DNA of 64,000 nt from an uncultured Bacteroidota bacterium (lineage in GTDB: Bacteria > Bacteroidota > Bacteroidia > Flavobacteriales > Flavobacteriaceae): the NCBI GenBank assembly GCA_902583445.1, contig CACHVZ010000005.1, positions 1 to 64,000 on the forward strand, written 5' to 3'. How positions within the stretch are numbered: position 1 is the first letter of the stretch; each line of letters starts with the position of its first letter. Below are positions 25,826-35,168 of this stretch, in pieces. Under the pieces are notes generated by a model. The model searched no databases, was not told the origin of the DNA, and was given only the letters and a program-made list of their open reading frames with translations. A program made the translations under genes and the position numbers.

Positions 25826-26983
25826 GTGAAACAATTTTTTTGTCTGCTTTTTGCTATAATTTTATTTGGTTGTTCTCTTGAAACAAATCCAATAAAATCC
25901 TCGTTAAGAAAAGATGATTTTTTAAAAGAAATAATTAAGGATAAAGAGGAATATCAAATACAAATTCTTCTAACTATAATAAATCAAAACAATACTCAGT
26001 TTGATTTTAATGAATATGAATATCAGCTTGATGACAATCAATATTTCTATCCTGCAAGCACAAATAAACTACCAATTGTAATTTTGACTTTAAAAAAAAT
26101 TAATGAGTTAAGATCTACAGGATCTGAGATTACATTAAAGTCTAAAATAATTCTAAACTATAAAGATGACTACTCTGAATTAGTAATTCGAGACAGCATT
26201 ACTTCTTTTCAAAATCTTATTGCAGATGTCTTTCTTGTAAGTGATAATTCTGCATCTAATATATTAATTGATTTCATCGGATATAATTATTTCAATGATG
26301 AAATGAAAAATGCAGGCTTTGATAAAACTTATCTAAATCACAAGTTTAATCCTGACCCATATGTTAATTCGACATGGGAAATATCAGATCTTGATAATAA
26401 TATAATTTCTTCTTTAAACGATAATCAAAAAATAATTAAAGCTGATGATAATACAAATGGCCTTGAAAAAGGTGATAGAAGATACTTCAAAGGAGAAATA
26501 TTAGACGAATCACTGAATTTTTCTGAAAAAAACAGATCTTCAGTTACTGACATGCATAATCTAATTAAATATATTTTTTATCCTGAGATTTTTGATAGCA
26601 CCAACAACTTTAATTTAAATGTAGAGGATTATGACTTTTTGAGATATTGGATGAGCAGATTTACTTATGAGGATATAGGCGAAAAGTTTATCGGAGATGA
26701 AAATTTTTTTGAAACTTATAATAAGTTTTTTATTTATGGAGATGAGCAAAGTTTATCAAATAAACAAATCAGGGTCTATAATAAAATTGGCCAAGCCTAT
26801 GGAACTTCAATTGACAATGGCTTAATAAAAAATTATCAGGATAATGTTGAATTTATTCTTACAGCTACTATTTATACAAATAAAAACAAGGTTATAAATG
26901 ATAATCTATACGAGTATGAAGAGATAGCTGAACCTTTTCTTGCAAAATTATCTAGAGGTATATATAATGAGCTTGTGGACTAG
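25826..26983 (+). CDS. Serine hydrolase lipoprotein of the class A beta-lactamase fold
   Basis: 385 residues from a GTG start; lipobox LFGC gives Cys16. All three motif positions of penicillin-recognising enzymes are present: S78-T-N-K81 (SxxK) in YPASTNKLP, S139-D-N141 in FLVSDNSASN, and K-I-G near residue 325 in VYNKIGQAYG where KTG is usual. It therefore looks like a beta-lactamase2-type (PF13354) hydrolase. It is about 90 residues longer than class A beta-lactamases, with an insert around residues 195-240. Whether it cleaves beta-lactams, peptidoglycan stems or other esters cannot be told. No start-site alternative keeps the lipobox. Convergent with the oxygenase gene, 4-nt overlap. Confidence 0.8.
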   Translation: MKQFFCLLFAIILFGCSLETNPIKSSLRKDDFLKEIIKDKEEYQIQILLTIINQNNTQFDFNEYEYQLDDNQYFYPASTNKLPIVILTLKKINELRSTGSEITLKSKIILNYKDDYSELVIRDSITSFQNLIADVFLVSDNSASNILIDFIGYNYFNDEMKNAGFDKTYLNHKFNPDPYVNSTWEISDLDNNIISSLNDNQKIIKADDNTNGLEKGDRRYFKGEILDESLNFSEKNRSSVTDMHNLIKYIFYPEIFDSTNNFNLNVEDYDFLRYWMSRFTYEDIGEKFIGDENFFETYNKFFIYGDEQSLSNKQIRVYNKIGQAYGTSIDNGLIKNYQDNVEFILTATIYTNKNKVINDNLYEYEEIAEPFLAKLSRGIYNELVD

Positions 26984-27930
26984 CCCTTGATTAATCCTAA
27001 GTCAATAAGCCTTTCATGTAAGAACTCTCCAGCTGTAATATCTTCATATCCTTTTGGATTATCAGAGTCTATACAAGAATCCAGACAATTTAGCGACATC
27101 TCTTGTCTTGGATGCAAGAAGAAGGGTATTGAATATCTAGAGCTGTTCCAAAGATCTTTTGGGGGATTAACCACTCTGTGAATTGTAGACTTTAATTTAT
27201 TGTTAGTATGTCTTGAAAGCATGTCACCAATATTAACTATAATCTCATCCTCTTCTGCTATAGCGTCAATCCATTCTCCAGAATTATTTAACACTTGCAG
27301 ACCCTTTCCTTGGGCACCCATTAGAAGTGTTATTAGGTTTATATCTCCGTGGGCTGCTGCTCTCTCTGCATTTTTAGGTTCTTCAGTAATAGGAGGGTAA
27401 TGAATTGCTCTAAGGATTGAGTTCCCATTGAAAATATGTGTGTCAAAGTATGTCTCTTCTAGGTTTAGATAACACGCAATAGCTCTAAGAATATGTTTTC
27501 CAGTCTCCTCTAAAAGCTCATAAGTTTTTTGTCCAACAGTATTAAAGTTTTGTAGCTCATTAACTATTACGTTGTCAGGATATTCCTCTTTCAACTTTGG
27601 CTCGTCTTTGACATATTGACCAAAGTGCCAAAACTCTTTTAGATCTCCAATGTTTTTTCCTTTAGCACTTTCTTTTCCAAATGGAGTAAACCCTCTTTGA
27701 CTGGCTAAACCCTTTATAATATACTTAGACTTGACTTCATCAGATAGCTTAAAGAAGCTTCTAACTTCTGTATATAGTTCATCTTTTGTTCTATCATCTA
27801 AAAGATGGCCTTTAATTGCAATAAAGCCTATTTCACTAAATCCCCTTCCAAGCTGTTCAATAAACTCATTCTTAGTCTTTGAATCACCAGTTAAAAAATC
27901 ATTTAAGTTTAAATGCGGAATATTTTTCAT
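26980..27930 (-). CDS. Isopenicillin N synthase-like 2OG-Fe(II) oxygenase
   Basis: 316 residues of the non-haem iron dioxygenase family. The iron ligands are in AAHGDINLITLL (HxD) and STIHRVVNP (distal His), and 2-oxoglutarate or substrate is bound by the R-x-S of SSRYSIPFF. The N-terminal DIOX_N domain (IPHLNLNDFLTG...GFIAIKGHLL) is present. Bacterial homologues are often given IPNS-like names but oxidise diverse small substrates; no antibiotic cluster is present here. Its start overlaps the riboflavin synthase stop by 1 nt, so the two are co-transcribed. Confidence 0.9.
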   Translation of the reverse strand: MKNIPHLNLNDFLTGDSKTKNEFIEQLGRGFSEIGFIAIKGHLLDDRTKDELYTEVRSFFKLSDEVKSKYIIKGLASQRGFTPFGKESAKGKNIGDLKEFWHFGQYVKDEPKLKEEYPDNVIVNELQNFNTVGQKTYELLEETGKHILRAIACYLNLEETYFDTHIFNGNSILRAIHYPPITEEPKNAERAAAHGDINLITLLMGAQGKGLQVLNNSGEWIDAIAEEDEIIVNIGDMLSRHTNNKLKSTIHRVVNPPKDLWNSSRYSIPFFLHPRQEMSLNCLDSCIDSDNPKGYEDITAGEFLHERLIDLGLIKG

Positions 27931-28514
27931 TAGTCTATCTTTTTTATCATTTTTGATATATACTTACCGATTATATCAAATTCAAGATTCACCTTACTTC
28001 CAACATTAATTTGATTAAAGTTAGTATTCTTATAAGTATAGGGTATTATAGCAACAGAAAAAGAATTTTCGGTAGAATCAACAACTGTTAGACTAACCCC
28101 ATTTATAGTTATAGAACCCTTTTCAACAGTTATATTATTTTTTGAGTGTTTGAATACATATTTCCAACTTCCATCAGTTTCGCTAACCTCAGTACAAACT
28201 GCAACTTCATCAACATGTCCCTGAACTATATGCCCATCGAATCTTGAGTTAACTGACATTGATCTCTCTATGTTAACAGTATCACCTGGAACAATCTCAC
28301 CAAAATTTGATCTTTTAATACTCTCAGAGATTACATTTACTGTGTATACATCATTATCTATATCAACAACTGTTAAACAAACCCCGTTGTGACATAAGCT
28401 TTGATCAATCTTAAGTTCATTTGTAATACTTGACTTAAGGGAAATATCTATATTTCCTTTATTTTTTTCTACCTTAACTACAGTAGCCATACATTCAATT
28501 ATCCCAGTGAACAT
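27930..28514 (-). CDS. ribE: Riboflavin synthase alpha chain
   Basis: Dismutates two 6,7-dimethyl-8-ribityllumazine to riboflavin plus a pyrimidine. 194 residues with the two lumazine-binding repeats: MFTGIIECMATV...CHNGVCLTVVDI with NFGEIVPGDTVNIERSMS, and DGHIVQGHVDEVAVC...ITINGVSLTVVD with NVGSKVNLEFD. The order MFTGII at the very N-terminus confirms the start. First gene of a two-gene unit with the oxygenase; divergent from pdxA with 45 bp between. Confidence 0.97.
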   Translation of the reverse strand: MFTGIIECMATVVKVEKNKGNIDISLKSSITNELKIDQSLCHNGVCLTVVDIDNDVYTVNVISESIKRSNFGEIVPGDTVNIERSMSVNSRFDGHIVQGHVDEVAVCTEVSETDGSWKYVFKHSKNNITVEKGSITINGVSLTVVDSTENSFSVAIIPYTYKNTNFNQINVGSKVNLEFDIIGKYISKMIKKID

Positions 28515-28559
28515 TATTATCTTTGTTTTGCATCGGTAAAATTAGCAATTAATTAAAGA

Positions 28560-29564
28560 GTGGTAAAATCAAGGAAAATAAATGTTGGGATAACTATTGG
28601 TGATCCAAATGGTATTGGGATTGAAATAATCTTAAAATCACTATCTAATTATAGTCTATTTAATGAATGTAATTTTATAATATATGCTTCAACTGACTTA
28701 ATTGAAAAACAAAAAAAACATTTTCAAATTGACACTCCTTCAATAATAAAGATAGATAGTGAAGAAGACTTACTGGATACTCAGATAAACATAAAAGAGG
28801 TATTCTCTAATTCTCAATTTAATTTTGGAGAATCTAATAAAGAATTATCTGCACTTGGAGTTGTTTCCTTGAAAGAGGCTACAAAAGATATAAAAGACAA
28901 CAAGATAGATGTATTGGTTACTGCTCCCATAAATAAGGATTTATCCTATTCTAATTCATTTAAATATACAGGTCATACCGATTTCTTTAAGCATTATTTT
29001 AGTACAAATCCATTAATGTTAATGATATCAGAAGAACTTAAAATAGCCTTATTAACAGAACATATTCCTATAAAAGACGTACCAAATGCTATTAATAAAG
29101 ACATTGTTGAGCAAAAAATCAAAGCACTAGAAATAAGTTTAATAAAGGACTTTCAAATAAAAAAACCTAAAATTGCAGTGTTGGCAGTTAATCCACATGC
29201 AGGAGATAATGGTTTAATAGGTAATGAAGATAAATCAATAATTACACCAATAATTAATAGTTTTAAGGGAACTACGAGTTCTATTAATGGTCCATTTTCA
29301 GCAGATACTTTTTTCGTTAATGAAAATTATAAAAAATATGATGGTGTTATTGCTTCATACCATGATCAAGGGCTTATACCATTTAAAACTATCTCGTTTG
29401 GAAAAGGAGTAAATTTTACAGCAGGTTTACCAGTTGTAAGAACCTCACCAGATCATGGTACTGGCTTTGATATAGCTGGAAAAGGAATAGCAGATCACAC
29501 CTCATTTACAAATGCAATAGAATTAGGTCTTCAAGTGTTTAAATTAAGAAACAACTTAGTTTGA
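28560..29564 (+). CDS. pdxA: 4-hydroxythreonine-4-phosphate dehydrogenase
   Basis: NAD-dependent step of DXP-dependent pyridoxal 5'-phosphate synthesis. 334 residues from a GTG start chosen because INVGITIGDPNGIGIEI follows closely, as in homologues. Other signatures are VTAPINKDLSY, YTGHTDFF (metal His), VNPHAGDNG, YHDQGLIPFK (metal His) and the C-terminal VRTSPDHGTGFDIAGK. It probably forms a single-gene unit; the promoter of the next operon overlaps its stop codon. Confidence 0.96.
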   Translation: MVKSRKINVGITIGDPNGIGIEIILKSLSNYSLFNECNFIIYASTDLIEKQKKHFQIDTPSIIKIDSEEDLLDTQINIKEVFSNSQFNFGESNKELSALGVVSLKEATKDIKDNKIDVLVTAPINKDLSYSNSFKYTGHTDFFKHYFSTNPLMLMISEELKIALLTEHIPIKDVPNAINKDIVEQKIKALEISLIKDFQIKKPKIAVLAVNPHAGDNGLIGNEDKSIITPIINSFKGTTSSINGPFSADTFFVNENYKKYDGVIASYHDQGLIPFKTISFGKGVNFTAGLPVVRTSPDHGTGFDIAGKGIADHTSFTNAIELGLQVFKLRNNLV

Positions 29565-29593
29565 CATTAAATAGATAAATTTTTATAAATTTG
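29560..29593 (+). promoter_or_regulatory. Promoter of the yceD-rpmF-fabH-accB-accC operon
   Basis: TTTG at 29560-29563 and TAAATTTG at 29586-29593 match the Bacteroidetes -33 and -7 elements, with a slightly long 22-nt spacer. The -33 element overlaps the last codons of pdxA; the yceD ATG is 18 nt past the -7 box. Confidence 0.6.
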
Positions 29594-29611
29594 CCGCTCA
29601 ATAGTTAAGTG

Positions 29612-30130
29612 ATGAAATCGCTTTCACCATATTTGGTTAAATTTTCAGGACTGAAAGAAGGTGTTCATCTTTTTGACTTTGAAATAGGAAATAAGTTCTT
29701 TAAAAATTTTGATTATTATGATTTTGCTGATGCAAACATTAAAACTATTCTTGAGCTAGAGAAAAAGCCAACCTTACTAAACTTAAAATTTAGGTTTAGT
29801 GGAGAGGTTGAAGTTCAATGTGATCTTTCAATGGAAATGTTTTCATTAGAACTTGAAACTGACTATACTGTAGTTGTTAAGTTTAAAGACGATACAATAT
29901 CATCTGATGACAAAGTAGTCTTTTTACCAACTGGATCAAATAGCATTGATGTATCACATATTATATATGAGAGTATTATTCTTGCTGTTCCACAGAAAAA
30001 AGTTCACCCAGGAATAGAGAATGGATCGTTAAAATCCGAAATAATTGAAAAGCTTGAAGAATTAAAACCTAAAAAAAATTTTAAAGAAAAGACTGACCCC
30101 AGATGGGACAAACTAAAAGATTTATTTTAA
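29612..30130 (+). CDS. yceD: DUF177/YceD family protein
   Basis: 172 residues from the ATG at 29612 (a GTG immediately before it is also possible). The family is needed for 23S rRNA accumulation in some bacteria and is almost always encoded just before rpmF, as here with zero gap. Visible features are the N-terminal PYLVKFSGLKEG, the central strand block VEVQCDLSMEMFSLELET and the C-terminal KKVHPG...LEELKPKKNFKEKTDPRWDKLKDLF. The usual CxxC of the central block is reduced to one Cys (CDLS), as often in Bacteroidetes. Confidence 0.92.
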   Translation: MKSLSPYLVKFSGLKEGVHLFDFEIGNKFFKNFDYYDFADANIKTILELEKKPTLLNLKFRFSGEVEVQCDLSMEMFSLELETDYTVVVKFKDDTISSDDKVVFLPTGSNSIDVSHIIYESIILAVPQKKVHPGIENGSLKSEIIEKLEELKPKKNFKEKTDPRWDKLKDLF

Positions 30131-30322
30131 ATGGCACATCCAAAACGTAAAATATCTAAGACAAGAAGAGATAAACGTAGAACACATATCAAAGCTGAGA
30201 AACAGCAAATATCAATATGTAAAGCTACAGGTGAGTCACACTTATACCACAGAGCACACTGGCATGAGGGGAAGCTTTATTATAGAGGAAAAGTTTTAGT
30301 TGATTCTCTAGAATCAGAATAA
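30131..30322 (+). CDS. rpmF: 50S ribosomal protein L32
   Basis: 63-residue basic protein beginning [19 protein letters not shown], the L32 signature. The zinc CxxC pairs are absent (only one Cys), so it is the zinc-independent form. It follows yceD with no intervening base and precedes fabH, the canonical rpmF-fabH arrangement. Confidence 0.97.
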   Translation: MAHPKRKISKTRRDKRRTHIKAEKQQISICKATGESHLYHRAHWHEGKLYYRGKVLVDSLESE

Positions 30323-30337
30323 TACTGATCTTTATTT

Positions 30338-30368
30338 ATCAATTTAATTGTCAATTGACAAAATTGAT
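30338..30368. promoter_or_regulatory. Dyad symmetry just upstream of fabH
   Basis: A perfect 14-bp palindrome TTGTCAATTGACAA (30348-30361) is flanked by outer arms ATCAATT (30338-30344) and AATTGAT (30362-30368). The whole element ends 5 nt before the fabH ATG. It could be an operator for a fatty-acid regulator or an mRNA hairpin over the start; no known regulator is claimed. Confidence 0.45.
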
Positions 30369-30373
30369 GTTAG

Positions 30374-31378
30374 ATGAAAACTAACAAATCAAATATTAAA
30401 GCTGCAATTACTGCAGTCGGAGGGTATGTTCCCAAAGACTTTATTTCAAATAATGATTTAGAAAAGCTTGTTGATACCAACGATGATTGGATTACAGCAA
30501 GAACAGGCATAAAAAAAAGAAGAATTCTTAAAGAGAAAGGTAAAGGAACCTCATTTTTGGCTATTAATGCTGCAAAGGATCTTTTAGCAAAGAAAAAAAT
30601 AGACCCTGAAACTATAGACTTAGTAATTGTTTCCACTATAACACCTGATTTTCATGTTGCATCAACTGCTCCTACTGTTGCTTCAGCAATTAATGCAAAG
30701 AACGCCTATGCCTATGACTTAAGTGCTGCATGTTCAGGATTTCTATACGGTATGTCTACAGCTACTAGTTTCATTGAATCAGGAAGATATAAAAAGGTTC
30801 TTATAATCGGTGCAGATATGATGTCTTCAATTGTGGATTATACAGATAGGTCAACGAGTATTCTTTTTGGAGATGGAGCAGGGGCTGTATTAGTTGAGCC
30901 CAGTATTAATGGATATGGTTGGGAAGATGAGTATCTAAGATCAGATGGTATTGGTGCAGAGTGGCTAAATATTAAATCTGGAGGGTCTCTTCATCCTATA
31001 TCAAGTGAGACAATTGAAAATAAATGGCATTATATAGCTCAGGATGGAAAAACAGTTTTTAAATCAGCTGTATCAGAGATGGCACACGCTACAGAGCAAA
31101 TTATTCTGAGAAATAAACTTAAATCTGAGGAAATAAAATACTTAATCCCACATCAAGCAAATAAAAGAATTATTGATGCTACCGCAGAAAAGATTAATTT
31201 AGATAAAAATAAGGTTCTTATGAACATTGAGAATTATGGAAATACTACTGCTGCTACAATACCCTTATTAATGTATGATTATGAAAAAAACTTCAGTAAA
31301 GGTGACAAACTAATTCTGGCTGCCTATGGTGCTGGTTTAACATGGGGTGCAGCTTATTTAACATGGGCATATAACTAA
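30374..31378 (+). CDS. fabH: Beta-ketoacyl-ACP synthase III
   Basis: Condenses acetyl-CoA (or branched primers) with malonyl-ACP to start fatty-acid synthesis. 334 residues with the Cys-His-Asn triad in order: active Cys in YDLSAACSGFLYG, His in YLIPHQANKRI and Asn in MNIENYGNTTAA. The N-terminal DWITARTGIKKRRI is typical. It is the third gene of the yceD-rpmF-fabH-accB-accC operon, linking acyl initiation with malonyl-CoA supply. Confidence 0.97.
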   Translation: MKTNKSNIKAAITAVGGYVPKDFISNNDLEKLVDTNDDWITARTGIKKRRILKEKGKGTSFLAINAAKDLLAKKKIDPETIDLVIVSTITPDFHVASTAPTVASAINAKNAYAYDLSAACSGFLYGMSTATSFIESGRYKKVLIIGADMMSSIVDYTDRSTSILFGDGAGAVLVEPSINGYGWEDEYLRSDGIGAEWLNIKSGGSLHPISSETIENKWHYIAQDGKTVFKSAVSEMAHATEQIILRNKLKSEEIKYLIPHQANKRIIDATAEKINLDKNKVLMNIENYGNTTAATIPLLMYDYEKNFSKGDKLILAAYGAGLTWGAAYLTWAYN

Positions 31379-31388
31379 ATTTAATTAA

Positions 31389-31871
31389 ATGGATATAAAA
31401 GAAATACAAAATTTAATCAAGTTCGTTCAAAAGTCTGGAGTAGAAGAAGTGAAGATTGAAAGGGATGACTTTAAGATTACTATAAAAACTAAGTCTGTTT
31501 CACCACAACATTTAATTGTTGAGGATGTTCCTACGCCAATTTCAATTCCTTCTAGTCAACCAGTTACTCAAGCTGTTCAAGAAGTTAATACACAAGAAAC
31601 ATCTGAAGCAGCAAATCTGGAAAATGACAATCAAATTATAGTTAAATCACCGATTATAGGAACTTTTTATAGGAAACCATCTCCTGATAAGCCATCATTT
31701 GTTGAAGTTGGTCAAAGTATTGTAAAAGGAGACGTTTTATGTGTAATAGAAGCAATGAAATTATTCAACGAAATTGAATCAGACTTCTCCGGTAAAATTG
31801 TTAAAATTTTAGTTGATGATCAAAGCCCTGTTGAATTTGATCAACCTTTATTCATTATTGATCCTTCCTAG
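31389..31871 (+). CDS. accB: Acetyl-CoA carboxylase biotin carboxyl carrier protein
   Basis: 160 residues: an N-terminal helix region ([27 protein letters not shown]), a Pro/Gln/Thr-rich linker of about 50 residues, and a C-terminal biotinyl domain with the biotinylated Lys in [14 protein letters not shown]. The thumb loop [15 protein letters not shown], typical of AccB, is present. It is 2 nt upstream of accC. Confidence 0.97.
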   Translation: MDIKEIQNLIKFVQKSGVEEVKIERDDFKITIKTKSVSPQHLIVEDVPTPISIPSSQPVTQAVQEVNTQETSEAANLENDNQIIVKSPIIGTFYRKPSPDKPSFVEVGQSIVKGDVLCVIEAMKLFNEIESDFSGKIVKILVDDQSPVEFDQPLFIIDPS

Positions 31872-31873
31872 AG

Positions 31874-33208
31874 ATGTTTGATAAAATTTTAATTGCCAAT
31901 AGAGGAGAGATTGCTATGCGTGTTATTAGGACGTGTAAAGAGATGGGTATTAAAACCGTTGCAGTTTACTCAAAAGCAGATGAAGAAAGTCTTCACGTTA
32001 GATTTGCAGATGAAGCAGTCTGTATCGGGCCAAGTGCAAGCTCAGACTCCTATTTAAAAACAGCAAATATTATTGCTGCTGCAGAAATTACAAATGCTGA
32101 TGCTATTCACCCTGGATATGGATTTTTATCAGAAAACAGTAAGTTTTCAAAAATTTGTGAAGAGCATAAAATTAAATTTATTGGTGCTTCTCCAGAAATG
32201 ATCAATAAAATGGGGGATAAATCTTCAGCAAAAGAAACTATGAAAGTTGCAGGAGTACCTACAATTCCTGGATCTGAGGGTCTGGTTCCTACTCTTGAAG
32301 ATGCTCAAAATATTGCTCTTGAAATAGGTTACCCCGTGATGTTAAAAGCTACTGCTGGAGGAGGAGGTAAGGGTATGAGAATAGCAAATGATGCCAAAGA
32401 ACTTTCTTCGGCATGGGAGCTTGCACGCCAGGAATCAAAATTGGCTTTTGATAATGATGACATGTATTTAGAAAAATTCATAGAAAATCCTAGGCATATT
32501 GAATTTCAAATCATTGGAGACTCTTATGGTAAAGCATGTCATTTATCAGAAAGAGATTGTTCAATCCAAAGAAGACATCAAAAATTAATTGAAGAAACAC
32601 CCTCGCCTTTTATGACAAAGCCATTAAGAAAAGCAATGGGTGAGGCCGCAGTAAAAGCTGCTGAATCAATAAAGTATGAGGGTGCAGGTACTATTGAATT
32701 TTTAGTTGATAAGCATAAAAATTTTTATTTTATGGAAATGAACACTAGGATACAAGTTGAACACCCGATAACTGAACAAGTAATTGATTATGATTTAATA
32801 AGAGAACAGATCTTAGTTGCTGCAGGTGAACCTATATCCGGTAAAAATTATTTTCCAAAGCTTTGTTCAATTGAGTGTAGGATAAATGCAGAAGACCCTA
32901 ATAAAGATTTTATGCCAAACCCAGGAAAAATCTTAACTCTACATTTCCCTGGAGGTCATGGCGTAAGAATTGACACACATGTATATAGTGGCTACTTAAT
33001 TCCACCTTTTTATGATTCAATGATAGCAAAACTTATAACTACAGCCCAAACTAGAGAAGAGGCAATAAATAAAATGAAAAGAGCGTTAGATGAATTTGTA
33101 ATTGAGGGTGTAGAAACAACAATACCCTTCCATCAAAAGATGATGGAACATCCAGACTTCATCTCAGGAAATTATACTACTAAATTTATGGAGTCTTTTG
33201 AAATGTAA
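31874..33208 (+). CDS. accC: Acetyl-CoA carboxylase biotin carboxylase subunit
   Basis: ATP-dependent carboxylation of biotin on AccB. 444 residues with the start [25 protein letters not shown], the [10 protein letters not shown] signature, the ATP-grasp glycine loop [28 protein letters not shown] and the metal site [27 protein letters not shown]. Last gene of its operon; its stop is 1 bp from that of the convergent asd gene. The accA and accD subunits are not in the window. Confidence 0.98.
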   Translation: MFDKILIANRGEIAMRVIRTCKEMGIKTVAVYSKADEESLHVRFADEAVCIGPSASSDSYLKTANIIAAAEITNADAIHPGYGFLSENSKFSKICEEHKIKFIGASPEMINKMGDKSSAKETMKVAGVPTIPGSEGLVPTLEDAQNIALEIGYPVMLKATAGGGGKGMRIANDAKELSSAWELARQESKLAFDNDDMYLEKFIENPRHIEFQIIGDSYGKACHLSERDCSIQRRHQKLIEETPSPFMTKPLRKAMGEAAVKAAESIKYEGAGTIEFLVDKHKNFYFMEMNTRIQVEHPITEQVIDYDLIREQILVAAGEPISGKNYFPKLCSIECRINAEDPNKDFMPNPGKILTLHFPGGHGVRIDTHVYSGYLIPPFYDSMIAKLITTAQTREEAINKMKRALDEFVIEGVETTIPFHQKMMEHPDFISGNYTTKFMESFEM

Positions 33209-33209
33209 G

Positions 33210-34199
33210 CTATATAAGCTTCATTTCAATTAATTTCTCAGCTATTTGAATTGTATTTGTAGCAGCCCCTTTTCTAAGGTTATCTGCAACGACCCAGATA
33301 TTTAAGCCGCTTTCAATACTAAAGTCTCTTCTAATTCTACCAACAAAAACCTCGTCTTTATTTGCAGAGTTTATTGGCATGGGATATTTATTGTTTGCAG
33401 GATCATCCTCTACGACAAGACCAGGAGACTTTTTTAAAATTTCAAATATTTGATCCAATTCAAATTGATTTTCGAATTCAATATTTACAGATTCACCATG
33501 ACAAATTTCAATAGGAACTCTAACAGCAGTTGAAGTAATTTGAATTGAATGATCATTTAAAATTTTTCTAGTCTCATTTATCAATTTGTTTTCTTCTTTT
33601 GTATAACCACCTTCCTCAAAAACATCACAATGAGGAAGAAGATTTTGATCAATTTTATAAGGATATATCATTTCAGGGTCTGAATCTCTTCTTTCTCCAT
33701 TTAGCTGATCAATAGCATTTTTTCCTGTTCCAGATACTGATTGATATGTGGATATAACTAACCTTCTGATTTTATATACTTTATGTAAAGGAGCTAAAAC
33801 TACCATTAACTGCATTGTTGAACAATTTGGATTAGCAATAATGTAATCATCCTTTGTTAAAACTTCAGAATTTACTTCACTTACAACTAATTTTTTAGAT
33901 GAATCCATCCTCCAGGCAGAAGAATTATCAATAACTCTTGTTCCAACCTCAGCAAATTTTGGAGCCCATTCTAAAGATGTTGATCCCCCCGCAGAAAATA
34001 ATGCAATATCTGGTTTCATTTTTACAGCATCTTCAATGGAAACTATATCATAGTGTTCATTGTTAAAGAGAATTTTATTGCCTATTGACTTTTCAGAGGC
34101 GACAGGGATTAAATTACTTACTGGGAAATTTCTGCTTTCAAGAAGACTAAGCATAACATTTCCAACAACCCCAGTTGATCCTATTATAGCTACTTTCAT
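33210..34199 (-). CDS. asd: Aspartate-semialdehyde dehydrogenase
   Basis: NADPH-dependent reduction of aspartyl phosphate for lysine/diaminopimelate, threonine and methionine synthesis. 329 residues with the nucleotide loop GSTGVVGNVML, FSAGGSTSLEWAP, catalytic Cys in IANPNCSTMQLMVVLAPL and the active His region VRVPIEICHGESV. Its start overlaps the thymidine kinase stop by 4 nt (ATGA), so it is the second gene of a tdk-asd unit. Confidence 0.97.
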   Translation of the reverse strand: MKVAIIGSTGVVGNVMLSLLESRNFPVSNLIPVASEKSIGNKILFNNEHYDIVSIEDAVKMKPDIALFSAGGSTSLEWAPKFAEVGTRVIDNSSAWRMDSSKKLVVSEVNSEVLTKDDYIIANPNCSTMQLMVVLAPLHKVYKIRRLVISTYQSVSGTGKNAIDQLNGERRDSDPEMIYPYKIDQNLLPHCDVFEEGGYTKEENKLINETRKILNDHSIQITSTAVRVPIEICHGESVNIEFENQFELDQIFEILKKSPGLVVEDDPANNKYPMPINSANKDEVFVGRIRRDFSIESGLNIWVVADNLRKGAATNTIQIAEKLIEMKLI

Positions 34200-34783
34200 T
34201 TTGATTTATTTTTTTTCATTTTTTTAAAAAAAACCGCCCTACTTAGAGGTTCATATTTATCTTTCTCACCTATTACAACAATATCTTTTTTTTTATTTTT
34301 TCTATAGCTATAGTTAGCAACATTCCCAGATTTTTTACATACCGCATGAACTTTAGTAACATACTCTGAAATGGCCATCAGATTTGGCACTGGCCCAAAT
34401 GGATTTCCTAAATAATCCATATCTAATCCCGCAATAATTACCCTTATTCCATTATTTGCAATTTGGTTACAAACATCAACTATTTCATTATTAAAAAACT
34501 GAGCTTCATCAATAGCTACTACATCACAATTTTCTATATTATTTAGAATCTCTGATGACGATTTTACCTCAATTGACTCAAGTTTGTTGTCGTCATGTGA
34601 TTCAATATAGTTTTTACTTCTTGAATCAACAATAGGTTTAAAAATCTTAACTTTTTGATTAGCTATTTTAGCTCTTTTTACTCTCCTTATTAATTCTTCA
34701 GTTTTACCAGAAAACATTGATCCACATATTACCTCAATCCATCCAAATTGTTCATTATTGTATGCAGGGTTTTCTAAAAACAT
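34196..34783 (-). CDS. tdk: Thymidine kinase
   Basis: Salvage phosphorylation of thymidine with ATP. 195 residues from the ATG at 34783; a longer frame exists but would pass through the promoter box and the divergent gene. P-loop GSMFSGKTEELI, the Asp/Glu site AIDEAQFF and the lasso region GLDMDYLGNPFGPVPNLM are clear. The structural zinc cysteines of type II kinases are partly replaced (VCKKSG, no CxxC pair), as commonly seen in Bacteroidetes. Followed by asd with a 4-nt overlap. Confidence 0.95.
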   Translation of the reverse strand: MFLENPAYNNEQFGWIEVICGSMFSGKTEELIRRVKRAKIANQKVKIFKPIVDSRSKNYIESHDDNKLESIEVKSSSEILNNIENCDVVAIDEAQFFNNEIVDVCNQIANNGIRVIIAGLDMDYLGNPFGPVPNLMAISEYVTKVHAVCKKSGNVANYSYRKNKKKDIVVIGEKDKYEPLSRAVFFKKMKKNKSK

Positions 34784-34809
34784 TTTGTAATTTAAATTAA
34801 AAAATAAGG

Positions 34810-34817
34810 CAAATTTA
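34810..34817 (-). promoter_or_regulatory. -7 box of the tdk-asd promoter
   Basis: TAAATTTG on the minus strand, 26 nt before the chosen tdk ATG; it supports the shorter tdk start. A matching -33 TTTG is not evident. Confidence 0.5.
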
Positions 34818-34850
34818 TCAAAAAGTAATTCATTATTATAATTTATAGAA

Positions 34851-35168
34851 GTGTTTAAAAAGATAGAAAATAAAATAAAAGAGATTGCAGGAAAAATTAA
34901 CAAATCCAATACATCAAATCAAGATGAGATTTATAATAATGCAAAAAAAATATATGAGCTTGCTGTCATATATAAATTCTTATCAAAAAATAAACAAAAT
35001 ACTGACTGGGTATTGTACTCTGAGAAATTGAAGGAGACATTAAGACAGCTTGATTTATCTTCAGAAAAAAATCAAGAATTACCCTATAATGAAAGTGAAA
35101 TAATTCCACTAATTGATTCTATCAAAGACTTAGTTACTGAGATACCAGAAACTGACGATGACAAATGA
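34851..35168 (+). CDS. Hypothetical protein upstream of rsmI
   Basis: 105 residues from a GTG start; highly charged and helical (FKKIENKIKEIAGKINK, then DEIYNNAKKIYELAVIYKFLSKN). No motif or signal peptide is recognised. It overlaps rsmI by 11 nt and shares its direction, which supports translation. Composition suggests a small soluble helical protein. A start a few codons later cannot be excluded. Function unknown. Confidence 0.72.
   Translation: MFKKIENKIKEIAGKINKSNTSNQDEIYNNAKKIYELAVIYKFLSKNKQNTDWVLYSEKLKETLRQLDLSSEKNQELPYNESEIIPLIDSIKDLVTEIPETDDDK

Noticed and set aside
25826-27930. A beta-lactam antibiotic gene pair (isopenicillin N synthase-like and beta-lactamase-like)
   Set aside because: The genes are convergent, no ACV synthetase or other biosynthetic gene is present, and both families are broad; the oxygenase is co-transcribed with riboflavin synthase.
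34784-34909. Forty-two-codon extension of thymidine kinase
   Set aside because: It would run through a TAAATTTG box and overlap the divergent gene at 34851; family members start near the chosen ATG.
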